The notes under the pieces were generated by a model, which saw only the letters and a list, made by a program, of their open reading frames with translations, did no database searches and was not told where the DNA came from. Of a stretch of DNA of 64,000 bases, positions 32,553 through 42,505 are shown in pieces. The DNA lies in the NCBI RefSeq assembly GCF_963576675.1, contig NC_088916.1, forward strand, positions 88,553,501 to 88,617,500, in the 5' to 3' direction. Positions within the stretch are counted from its first letter, which is position 1, and each line of letters starts with the position of its first letter. The DNA is from Euphorbia lathyris. Its lineage: Eukaryota > Streptophyta > Magnoliopsida > Malpighiales > Euphorbiaceae. A program made the translations under genes and the position numbers.

Positions 32553-34981
32553 TTAAAGATCACACACCTCATGATGGTCAGAATTTGTACTTGGAGATGC
32601 AACAGGTGATGATTGGACACAACCATTCCCCATGTCTAACCTACTTTCAATCGCCTCCAATCTTCTCTTGAGATTACGATTTTCTTCTTCATTATCTTGG
32701 ATTTTAGCATCCCTTGCTTGGATTTTAGCCTCAAGCTCTTTTTCATAAGTAGATTTTGGTCCACTCAATTGCTTTCGCTTTATTCCACCTCCATAACCAA
32801 AGACACGGTTGTGGGACTGCGGTCCAAAGCATTTGTCAATCACCTCCATCGTAGAAAGTGATGGGTCAAATTGTGTGGTCTTCACAATTTCATCCTACAA
32901 AGAAGCCCATCGGATTACATGTGGTATAAAAAACAACATAAATAAGATACCTTAGATGGCTAATTAGAAATGCTGACATATTTGTTTATCGCTTCTTGGT
33001 CTTGCAATTTTCCATTTTTTTACCGAGTCTCGAAGAAAAGTCTTGGGAAATTAGGTGGATTTCCATCTTTGCCTCCCTAGTTTGACGTAAATGAAGGTGT
33101 AAATTTGTTTAAGTGATTAATGAAACAAATGAAAAAAACATTATAAACTTGTTTCTTACCATATCATAAATAATTGCTCGATGTGGTTTACTTCCACTTC
33201 GATGAGGCATCACAGTCTTGGCTCTATTTTTCATATTTCGTTTGCTCATTCTCTATAAACATTTAAAAACATCAGCTTCCTTATGAACTGTTTAGTTGTA
33301 ATATACAAGCAAAATACTAAACCTGAAATTCTTCAGTAGAGAACTTCTCATTCACAAGCCATGTCCAATCTCCAACATTAATAAACGGTGGACAATTTTT
33401 CAAGGCTTCTCCTTTCGTTTTGCAAGGTCTCACATAAGTAAGGTACAAAGTTGACCTCCATGCTGTCCACAAATAACCCATATGCTCCAAAGTTTCTTCG
33501 CGATAAATGTCCATGTTCTCATTTTCAAAACAGTCCTACAACAAATGATACAACACATAAGTACTACAACAAATAAATAAAAGATCACTACTTCAGAATA
33601 GATTTTACGAACCATCCTATACAGTTAAGGGATTCTCTTATGTAATTAATCAAAATAGATTTACCTTGACCGAGACCCATAGATGGTTCTTGACTTCTTT
33701 CGTCACATCCTTCCAAGTTTGAAATTGTATTGGACAAATATTGACATCACGAACAAGTCTCCCCAAGTGCCTTGACCAAGATTTATGATTATCACCCACA
33801 GCACGATTATTGTAGAATTCAATCTTAAGCTTTTCTCATGTCTTTAGAGATGCAACTTTCTTATTCATATTCTTCCCCCTGACTTTTCTCATCCCTTGAG
33901 GTGTAGAATCTAACAATATAAGATGTTTAAATTCAATGTCTATAATAGATTTATACCATGGAGAACACAAAACTATATGTTTTAACATGAGGAAAATACA
34001 TAGCATATAATTAACTTACCTTTGACATACTTGTCTGATATAATATACACTGAGTCACCAAATTTACCATCTTCAGCAATAGGAGTATATTTTGCTACAA
34101 GATATTGACCAACAGCTTCTGGTGGTATAAGAAACACCTTAAATACATAAAAAGAATATAAGAGTTAGCACTAAATTGCATTGCGAAAATAAATATTACC
34201 ATCACTATTTCCACTTTGAATAAGGTAAATTACTTGCCTTCTCAGTCTGAGATAAGCTAATAGATTGAAAATCATTCTCTACTCCAAAGTTCTTTGAAGT
34301 GGTGATAAACATCTGAATAGTGCTAGCTTGTTCATTCCCTCCAACAACAACACCAGACACTGTCACCTTCCTGTTTACCTTAAGACCGCCTACAATCTTA
34401 ACATTTGTAACTTTCGGATTTGATGAAATTGAGATAATTGGATCTGTAAAAAGATATTTTTAATCAATGAAATTGTAATGAATAACAACATAACCATTAA
34501 AATAGATTTTCAATGTTACCTAATGATGGATTGCACTCCGGCATATTTGTAACTATCGGATTCGATGAGATTGCAACAGTTGAAGCTGCAAAGAGATATT
34601 TTAAAAATGAAATTATAATGAATAACTACAAAATCAATGAAACAGTTTTATAACCGTACCTAATGGTGGATTGTCCTCTTGAAGTTTGAAGGATAAAAGG
34701 GGGGCTTTTGGATCTTCGTTGAAGTTAACATGTATCTCTGGATCACCTGCATGATCCTTAAGCATGAAGATGATATCGGTATCATCATCTAATGAAAATC
34801 CCACATCGTTAGTGATTTTGAACTGAACAGAATATATATCGCAAAATTTTTTGCATAACCTCAAAACATCTAAGTAAGAACTGTCTTCATTGAAATCCTT
34901 GTCTATGTATTCTTTTTCGCCATAGTGCATAACAAGAACATGACAGCTGCTACCTTTAATATATATATAAAATAACATCAA
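32553..34981 (-). pseudogene. CACTA gene: N-terminal domain, AIR9-like domain and Ptta/En-Spm transposase domain
   Basis: Minus-strand exons with good splice edges are visible. (1) 34981-about 34664 has an acidic domain (DVLRLCKKFCDIYSVQFKI) ending NPPLG. (2) About 34590-34519 is a short exon ending NPSLG. (3) About 34447-34240 (KVTVSGVVVGGNEQASTIQ … TTSKNFGVENDFQS) ends at a GC donor GAGAAG/GCAAGT. (4) About 34138-34022 (FLIPPEAVGQYLVAKYTPIA … SVYIISD) ends AAAG/GTAAGT; exons 3-4 resemble the A9 domain of the microtubule protein AIR9. (5) About 33905-33665 reads STPQGMRKVRGKNMNKK, then HLGRLVRDVNICPIQF. (6) About 33535-33317 reads WRSTLYLTYVRP … TWLVNEKFSTEEFQ. (7) About 33250-33180 reads NRAKTVMPHRSGSKPHRAII. 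(8) 32893-32553 reads IDKCFGPQSHNRVFGYGGGI and a coiled coil KELEAKIQARDAKIQDNEEE. Exons 5-8 are the plant Ptta/En-Spm transposase domain. A TGA in exon 5 (near 33839) breaks the frame. Confidence 0.75.
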
Positions 34982-35039
34982 AAAAATCAGTAAAAATTAA
35001 AACAAATATATTTGAACAACTAAAGACATAATACCATAA

Positions 35040-36390
35040 CTAGAAACCAGTTTTGTTTCCCAGTTTTGTTGGTAACATGCTCAAATCAACTTGCTTATGC
35101 TCAAACCAGTTCTGTAACAGAATGGCAAACCAGTTCAGAACTGGAAACCATTACAAAACTGAGTTTACCAGCATGTATATGTATATATGAGTTTAGGTAC
35201 GTTTTGAAACTGTAAAATTGGGACAGCTTAAAGTGTCATTATTGCCTGCTGGTTTAGGGTATAAATTAATAAATAGATGACTTTGAATTCTATTAAATAT
35301 ACCTATTGGATGAAGTAACATAAGCATATTCATATTCCTTGTTATTCAAAATTCTTTGGATCCATTATAGTGCTAAATCTCAACAGTGATATATGAATAA
35401 ATAAATGTTGAAAGTTAGAAAATAGGAAGCTAAATGCACCTAAATGCATATGATGTTATGTAGTGGGTAGGCTTCCAAAAAAATCAAGTGGGGCCTCAAC
35501 AGACAGCGATTTACATGGCACAAGAAAGAGGGAAGCGAAGAGAACTACTTCAAAAGTTCATGAATGTGTGTTCTGCGGCCAAGGTATTATTATTATAAAG
35601 CATAAATATAGTATTGTTAAGTTTGATAGTTAAAGTGAAGTAAATGAGAATGAAACAGATAAAGGCATATAGAATTCTCGATGTTGGTGGAAAAAGCTAT
35701 ATTGGATCTCATTCCCATTCTCAATGTTAGGAAGCTTGTGCTTGGAACCTCCAAGTCCACCCTCAGGTCAAATATATCTATCACTCCCTATTTTGAAAGT
35801 ATTTCTCAAATTATTGGATAACTCATCTAGAATTCTGAGATTTATTTAAATTGTTTTCTGTTATAGGAAAGTGAAGGGAAAGAAAGGAAGTGGAATAAGT
35901 GAGATAGTTGAGGATGCATCAGAGTTTTGTGGAGTTAAAATCGTATGTGAAGGAAAGGAGGTAACTGAGCAGATAACTGCACCATTAACAATGCTTTGAA
36001 GACTTTTCTTAACCAAAAATATTCTTCACATCCCATTTGCTAATAAGTTTGAGCTATTTTTGGATTTAGGAATAAGTACCAGTTGTAACATAACTAGTTA
36101 ACTGGGTTACCAGTTCTATTACATAACTGGAAACCAGTTCGGTAAACAAAAGAACTGGTATCCCAGTTCTATAAAGAACTAAACAGAACTGGTTTAACAG
36201 TTCTGTTTTTTGTAAACAGAATCAGTTCTGTTTTTTTGTAAACAGAACTGATTACCAGTTCTGTATATAGAGTACTGTAAATAGGTAATTCTATTCTTTT
36301 TCAGCCAAGATTTAACCCCATATACTTCAATAGATAATCGGTTCTGTAAACAGAGTACTGTAAACAGAACTTCTAATAATTTTTAGAAAA
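35040..36390. repeat. Dispersed cluster of ACAGAACTG/CAGTTCTGT motifs
   Basis: CAGTTCTGT, CCAGTTCTG and AACTGGTAACC-type words occur more than a dozen times in 35040-35165 and 36080-36370, in both orientations, with spacings from about 10 to 60 bp. A smaller cluster is at 38200-38300, with one further hit near 36555. None of the neighbouring elements has them. They are not the terminal subterminal repeat (TAATGAGAATA). Confidence 0.7.
35490..36000 (+). pseudogene. Captured host gene fragment: universal-stress-protein-like (adenine nucleotide hydrolase-like) exons
   Basis: On the plus strand, inside the CACTA and opposite to its gene, three exons with introns are visible. Exon a (about 35496-35583) reads ERGKRRELLQKFMNVCSAAK and ends AAG/GTATT. 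Exon b (about 35670-35766) reads MLVEKAILDLIPILNVRKLV, then LGTSKSTLR, ending CTCAG/GTCAAA. Exon c begins after TTTCTGTTATAG (about 35867) with KVKGKKGSGISEIVEDASEF, then CGVKIVCEGKEV, and stops at 35999. This is the USP-like N-terminal domain of plant receptor-like kinases or U-box proteins (typical ILNVRKLVVGTSKSNLRK … FCEVKxICEGKEV). The reading phase between a and b does not fit cleanly, so the splice or a deletion is uncertain. Confidence 0.7.
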
Positions 36391-36599
36391 CACATAAAAA
36401 TTTAGCCCCATATACTTCAATACAATTTGTCAACTGAACTAGAAGGACTCACATGCTTAATATATAATATATGGGCCCAAATTAAAGTACATGACCAATT
36501 TGATAAATCTGAACAAGTGCAGTGACCAAATATTACTTTTTTTCCCTATAAAGAGAACTGGTAACCATAGAAAGAAAATGAAAAACAGAATAAGAAAGA

Positions 36600-36772
36600 C
36601 AGAAACTATACTTACTTGTATGATTTGCAACCAATGTTTTAGGAGTTTCTTTTATACTTTTACGTGTTTTCAGTTCACTTCCTCGCCTCTTAGCTAACAT
36701 CCCAGGTGGTATAAAATTTCCACCCTTTGGGGCCTTTAACTTGCTATTTTTGTCCTTTATCATTTCAACTAT
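36600..36772 (-). CDS. Lysine-rich upstream exon of the CACTA gene (probable)
   Basis: The minus strand has an acceptor CCATGTATAG followed by VEMIKDKNSKLKAPKGGNFI, then PPGMLAKRRGSELKTRK and KETPKTLVANHT, ending at the donor ACAA/GTAAGT. It is highly basic, possibly a DNA-binding or nuclear-localisation segment of the TNPA-like protein. The link to the exons below 34981 is by position only. Confidence 0.45.
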
Positions 36773-37118
36773 ACATGGCAAAAAGATGATCATTAGTTCA
36801 ACATATTAAATATTTTAGAGAAAGTATCATTCATATCCTAACAACTCAAATAGGATAGTAGGAAAAAAAGATGACATCAATATGGAAAAACATATAAAAT
36901 AAATTGGAACTTTAAAAGTTGGTGGCTATTCCAAAAATAAATTTGAACTGCAACAACAATCTCAAACTTAGAACGTTACTGATGGAAGTTTCCTAATAAT
37001 ATTGAGAAATGTTAAAGCTACTAAAATAAGATGAGAAAGTACAATATAATATGGTCAACTGTTCATGAATCTTTGAGTTTGGTTTATTGGCAACTTGGTA
37101 TACTTAGTGGGAGGCATG

Positions 37119-37121
37119 CCC

Positions 37122-37150
<29 letters not shown>
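37119..37150. repeat. (AT)n microsatellite
   Basis: About fourteen uninterrupted TA units. The frames at 37055 (minus) and 37095 (plus) run through it and give IYIYIY tracts, so they are not genes. Confidence 0.9.
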
Positions 37151-37152
<2 letters not shown>

Positions 37153-37559
37153 GTTTCCTTAACCATGAATTCTCCAGGAAAGAGAGTTTAAACCTTACCA
37201 CTTTCACAATCACCCCTGATCTACCCCTGATCTTTGTTGGGATTATTAGCAGAGTTGCACCAATCCAAAATGCTTCTTCTGTGCAATACTCAAAGAGCAA
37301 GACTTATGAATAAGGCAAGCAAAAATAGCGAATTGTTTGAACAAAATGCCTCTAAAAGAAAGTCAACAACACGTTCTCGTTCTTACTAGATTATGGAACA
37401 TTTCTATGACTCACGCAGATGATCCATAGTTACCATCTCTGGGTGTATTCAATTATATGGAAAAATTGATCCTAAAAGGTACTAATGATACAAATTGGCT
37501 TCTTAGTGGTCAAAATATCTATATCCCCTACTACTACAGTTATCTATTCCTACTGCTAC

Positions 37560-37950
37560 TACTACAGTTACTCTAGTATAAGGAAGGAATTAGGAAAGAA
37601 GCTTGCTATTGGGAACCTTTGATTCCCCGAGGACACACTGGAGTTGAAGTAAGATGAAGAGATTTTTAGCTCGATCCCATCACGCATGAAGCAAATGTCA
37701 GTTCTACTGGTTAGCTCAGAATTCCTGGGCAAAGAAAGCCGGTTTTTAAAGGGAGAGCGATAAGCAAGTAAGCCGGACCACGGTTGAAGAAGTTTATGTT
37801 TGTTACACACGCTTTAGAGGGAATGAAAACCAATAGTAAAGATAGAGAACCCATTCGACTGAGCGACCCAACCAAATTCTGGTGAATGAGTTGGTCGTTG
37901 CTTGGTTTCCCCATCCTCAGAGTAAAGCTTACCAAGTATAAACCAAATTC
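37560..37950. other. GC-richer block, possibly of mitochondrial origin (NUMT)
   Basis: The base composition is clearly higher in G+C than the surroundings, with words such as AAAGAAAGCCGGTTTTTAAA and GGGAGAGCGATAAGCAAG typical of plant mitochondrial spacers. Two minus frames (37568-37810, 37711-37956) overlap and match nothing I recognise. Origin is a guess from style alone. Confidence 0.3.
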
Positions 37951-39290
37951 AAACAAGAGTAATAAGAACTACACATGCTTCCTCTGTTTCCTATAACAAA
38001 TGCTAATTCATCATAAATAGAATCCTTGGTAGTAGTGAACTCTCAAATCTGTTTAATATCACAACTTTAGTTCTGGGACTAAAAGACTCCACGAATTTTC
38101 ATGAATTAAAAGCCCAATCAGGAGAATCAATGGACAGATACATAAAGTTATATATACATATATAACTCTTAAAATTAATAAAGCAGAGCAGGACAAATAA
38201 TTGATTACCGAAATGGTAACCCAATTCCATAAACAAAACTAGTTCCAGCTGTAAACAGAATTGTCTGGGTTATCAGTTTTGTTTACAAAACAGAACTGGT
38301 TCCTTTCATTGGATTTCTCACATTAATTCATACCAAATTCAGGATTTCTCATATTAATTCATATCAAATTTAGCATTAGCTTTTATGTTCATATACATGT
38401 AGGCCCATCAACTTAAGTATGGGTTTGAGGAGAAAATAAAAAAGAATAAAAAAACAAGAAGATTAGTGCAGCACATTGAAACAAGTAATGCATATATAAT
38501 TGGTCTATATCCAGACATGTGGGTATTGCTACGTTGAGTGGCAAAGCACATAAAAACAAGTAATGCATATGTAATTGGTCTATACCTTTCAATTCATTAC
38601 ATTTTGATTAGTTTATTATATCATAATGGACATAGCATGAGGCAAAGATCACACAATAATTAAAAGAATTGATGATAATCTTAGACTTTAATTACTCATG
38701 CAAGTTCCAGATAATGTAAAGAATAATCAATCCAGGACCTTATAGAAGAAAGTGAAGCAAATTAGGGATTAGGAGGAACTAATAAAACCCGGAGAGTGAT
38801 ATATTCTCCACCAGTGTCTTGCCTTGACAAGTTGAGGTATCTGGTAGATTGTCTTCCCGTCCTGCAAAATAGAACTGGGTATCAGTAACCCCTGCTTAAG
38901 TATAAATCTCTGCTCAAATATAAATCCCATGAAGAAATTATCAATAATCGATTCAACAATCCTTACTCAAGCATAAATCCCCCATTATCATTGGGACTGT
39001 AGTAAAAGTTCCAATCTGAACCAGGAATTATGCATTCAGAACACCATGTGAAGTTTAATTAGAAATTTTACCTTTGGGTTATCTATTCAATTTCAATCAG
39101 TCCAAGAGCAATGGGAAAGAAAGAGCATACGTGAACAACCAAGATATAAAATGGATGGTTATAGGTGGAATAGAAAAACTTACAGTGAAGATGGCAGAAT
39201 CGCATAGAGAAGTAGCTGCAATTAGAGAGGAGTCGAGATGTCAAAGGAGATGGCGATTGTCTGCGCGTTTGAGTTGGGGAAAGTAGGGTT
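37951..39290 (-). other. 5' part of the CACTA gene: putative leader exons and introns
   Basis: Two exon-like pieces on the minus strand are bordered by splice signals. One is a leader from about 39290 ending CCATCTTCACT/GTAAGT (39180). The other starts after TTTTGCAG at 38861 (reads DGKTIYQIPQLVKARH). They suggest transcription begins near the right end of the CACTA. The plus frames at 39074 and 39297 are not supported. Confidence 0.4.
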
Positions 39291-41179
39291 TAGCGTTTGA
39301 TTTTAGCTTTTTATTTGGGGCAAATTTTTTTTAGAGGGATTATTTGGAGAGTGGCGGTAACTCAATATTTGGGGGGAGGGAAACTTTTTTTGTGGTATTT
39401 TTTTTTTAAGCAAATAGTGAGAATCAGATGTGTTATTGATATCATAGTGAAATACAATAATAAGAATAATAAAAAATGAAATATAATAAATTGGTATGAA
39501 ATTGATATTAATGAGAATAAAATAAAATAAAATTTAATAAATGAATTATTTTATCATTAATAATAAAACATATAATTTATTCTCATTAAACTTATTAAAA
39601 TTATGATTTTAATGAGAATAGTTTTTATTCTCGTTAACTTTTTCTCACTGATACCCACTTTTCTTGTAGTGGCGATTTCCGCAAGTGTACGGTATACGCT
39701 TGTAGTAATAAAAGATATCAAACCCACAGGGAACGCTTTTTAACTAAAACTTTATTTAATTCGGTTTTATTCACGTGTTTAGGTTTAATAAAAGAAATAC
39801 GTTTAATTGATGGAATTGGTTTTGGTAAATTAGGATTAGATAGAAGGATTATATTGAGTTTAGAGAACAATTCCGTTTTGGAATTTTGATTATAAAGTAG
39901 ATACTTCCGTAATCGGAATAAAATAGAACTTATTTTCATAAAGAAAAGAAAGCAACTTTAACTTTGTGAGATTATGGACGTGTAACAATATAGCGATATA
40001 CTCAATTAAATGGCTTCGAACCATAGAAATCCCCCTGGTGTTGAGATGATTCCTACCTTAATCAAACTAGTGTTTTATTTCTGATAAGCCGCGATCAGCG
40101 ATCATGTCATCCATAAAAACTAAATTTGTTAAGTGTTCAACAAAGTTCTTATATGAATAAGATGGAATAGAACGTTTTAATAAAAACACCAATTTATCAT
40201 TTTGAAAATCATTTTGTCAGAACAATATCAAAATAACAACAGTAAGAATGTATTGAATAAATAAGTATATCATTAATGAAATGTGAATTTTCACAAGTTA
40301 ACAGAGAAGTAGAAACTTGGATAGCATTGCAACGAAAACTTTGAGATCCGGGTCGTCAATCTTTCTCTCAAACTCCGTAGGTTCGTCAAACCTCATGCGC
40401 TTCAACCGTCAATTCTTCTCGCTGGATCTTCGGAATAGAGACTGGTCTCATCCACTACCAGAATGAAAACTAAACTAATACTGTTTTTATAACTAATCTA
40501 ATAACAATTCGTGTACAGCACGATTGTTTACACAGAATGAAATCTAACTTTCTGACTCATTTCTGAGTCAGAAACTCAACATAATAACTTTCTTCTCTAA
40601 TTTCTCTAACTTTTCCAATATATCCAACCTTGATTTCTTAAATGGATCACTTATTTATAGTTGGTGAAGGGTTGTAAATGATGGGTCGTGTCTGCTGGTG
40701 AAGGGTTGCTTTTATCCGAACGAACAGACGCGTTTTTCCGATTTAAATATGTGTTTTGTGTGCAGAAGAGTTCGCTGTCGCGACTGAGATTCTAAAAATC
40801 TCAGTCGCGACAGGGGGTATAGGGGCGAGTGAAAACTTCGTTTTTCTCCCGAGCTGGCCTCTGCAAGTCGCGACTGAGATTCTCAAAATCTCAGTCGCGA
40901 CATAGAGATTATTCCCTGTCTCTCGACTACTTTTCGTCCTCCTCGAGCGTTTTTCTGACTGATATGCATTCTCGGTACGTTTTTAAGGTTTTTCCTCCAT
41001 TCTAGCTCCGTTTTAGCTCCGTTTTTGCTCCTATTTGGATTTTACCAAATATTTAAGTATCTTGCATCAAAGAAGTAAATAAAGACGTAAAAGTATTCCA
41101 AATGAATATAATTAGCATGATTTCAATGTAAATTTAATGTATTTATGTATGATAATTTAGGTATATTTTGGGCTTAATA

Positions 41180-41512
41180 GTAAAAAACAAAGTAACCATA
41201 GCGGGCACCTATCGTTCATACCATGCTCCTTCGGGTAATTGCATTAGTGAAAGATCACCTAGGAGTAGTTTAACTTAATTAGGAGTAAAATAACTTAGGT
41301 CGAATTAGTATAACTTAGCTAGGAGTAGCATAATTCAACTAGAAGTAGATTAACTTAACAAAACAAACTCAAAACCCACACTGCCTAGATAACACCTGAG
41401 ACCAAGTAGCTCGATACTTGTGGTAAATAAATCCTGTGGATTCGATACCTGGACATGTCCAGATTTTATTACTTGATAACGACAGGGTACACTTATCCCT
41501 TAGTGAGCCTTC
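41180..41512. repeat. Unassigned DNA with imperfect TAACTTAGCTAGGAGTAG repeats
   Basis: Between the gypsy LTR and the LINE. 41263-41355 has about five imperfect 18-22 bp repeats. The minus strand carries AAGTGTACCCTGTCGTTATC and GGTATCGAATCCACAGG, words common near the R/U5 region of plant gypsy LTRs, so it may be another LTR remnant. No gene. Confidence 0.45.
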
Positions 41513-42505
41513 TTAACGGAGGCGCATCTGCGGACGGCTTCTGGCAACAAACTCTAACTCCTGCAGGTGAGATCTGAGCTTAAAGACTGAATTTTGGATT
41601 GAAGGGAGTTCATCTTCGAACACAGATTTATTCTGAATTTGCCAGATTAACCAAGGACAAGTTACAACCGACAAAGACCAGTTAGCAGAGAGAGCACGTC
41701 GCATTCGATGATTTTGTAGGGGGATGATAATCGTCCAAAGAATGCATTAAAGTCGGTTGTCGGGATGATAATCGTCCTGAACCAGTTACTAATAAAAGTC
41801 CACAAAGTGGAAGCAAATGGCTAAATTATGAAAAGGTGGTCAATTGATTCCATGCTACCCTTGCAAAGGATGCATCTGGAAACGCAGCAGAAACCATATT
41901 TTATCAGAACGTCGTGGGCCGCCATTTTACCGTGTAGGATTTTCCAATAGCAAACTGATCTCGAAGGAGGGATAAAATTTTTCTAGATGAACCAAGCCTA
42001 GGGAACCGTCGGTGCATGAGGTGAAGGATGATCAAAGAATTGCTTCACAGTGAAGCGCCATGTAACAAAAGGCTTCCATATACAAATGTCTGATTCATCC
42101 AAATCCCGACGAACCTGAGTTATATTTTCCCGGATCCTGATTGGCAAAAAATCAATATTGACCCAAAGGTCCCCAACAAGGAGGTCATTAACACAGTTAT
42201 ACATACCTGTTTACTGTTTTGCAAGCAGGTTCAGTTGATCCGCCACCGAAGGTAGGATCCATTCATCTGTCCAAAAATTGAGGGAAGAGCCATTACCAAT
42301 CCACCATTTGACTTGGCTTTTGATAATCAGAAAACAGGCCTTGCAAGAGATCCAAACAGAGGAGTTGACCAGATAGCTCTGAGGCTGACCTGAACCATAT
42401 AAGAAGCATTGTTTCAGAAGATTAATCACAAAGGAATCTCCTTGCACCAATTCCCAGCACATTTTGCCTAGCAAGGCTAAATTGAAAAGATGGAACTGTT
42501 GAATA
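41513..42505 (-). pseudogene. LINE ORF2, second part (zf-RVT), downstream of the copia insertion
   Basis: On the minus strand, directly after the target copy gaata, the LINE resumes with QQFHLFNLALLGKMCWELVQ. It continues with WWIGNGSSLNFWTDEWILPS, VADQLNLL, a stop, then the zf-RVT zone: WVNIDFLPIRIRENI, CIWKPFVTWRFTVKQFF, WKILHGKMAAHDVL and GFCCVSRCILC with HLF after it. It ends with PWLIWQIQNKSVFEDELP near 41620. Stops and frame shifts are frequent and RNase H is missing. It is the same element as 58404-58638 and is close to the LINE at 692-2251, which has the same motifs in the same order. Confidence 0.85.
42501..42505. repeat. Target-site duplication gaata (left copy)
   Basis: gaata here and at 58404-58408 flank the whole 15,898-bp copia array. 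Removing the array and one copy restores an open LINE frame (GGLGI then QQFHLFNLAL). Confidence 0.95.

Larger units (their letters stand above)
30696..39671 (-). mobile_element. Complete CACTA transposon, 8,976 bp, TSD gcg
   Basis: The ends are CACTACAAAAAAACGGC and CCCACTTTTCTTGTAGTG, with gcg at 30693-30695 and 39672-39674. The sequence outside rejoins into a continuous gypsy LTR. TAATGAGAATA/TATTCTCATT motifs crowd 30720-31250 and 39480-39650 as subterminal repeats. The main gene runs on the minus strand. A TNPD-type (Transposase_21) ORF is not seen, so it probably cannot move alone. The rest is introns, captured DNA and simple repeats. Confidence 0.9.
30687..41179 (-). mobile_element. Gypsy 5' LTR, about 1.5 kb, split by the CACTA element
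   Basis: The LTR on the minus strand starts at 41179 (TATTAAGCCC, the second base changed from the TGTTAAGCCC of the copy at 16318). It runs to 39672, then after the CACTA insertion resumes at 30695 and ends CAACA at 30687. The junction block TATACCGTACACTTGCGGAA followed by the PBS is typical of plant Tat/Athila-like LTRs. Removing the CACTA and one TSD copy leaves about 1,514 bp. It includes two perfect hairpins (40777-40811, 40867-40901). The frame at 39718-39939 is chance. Confidence 0.8.

Noticed and set aside
37055..37313. Frames with IYIYIY tracts as membrane proteins
   Set aside because: They are translations of an (AT)n microsatellite.
16318..41179. The inverted gypsy LTR copies as the ends of one 25-kb terminal-inverted-repeat transposon
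   Set aside because: Both ends have LTR features (TG-type start, and in the right copy a PBS straight after the LTR), and the left copy is truncated, so they are separate LTRs.
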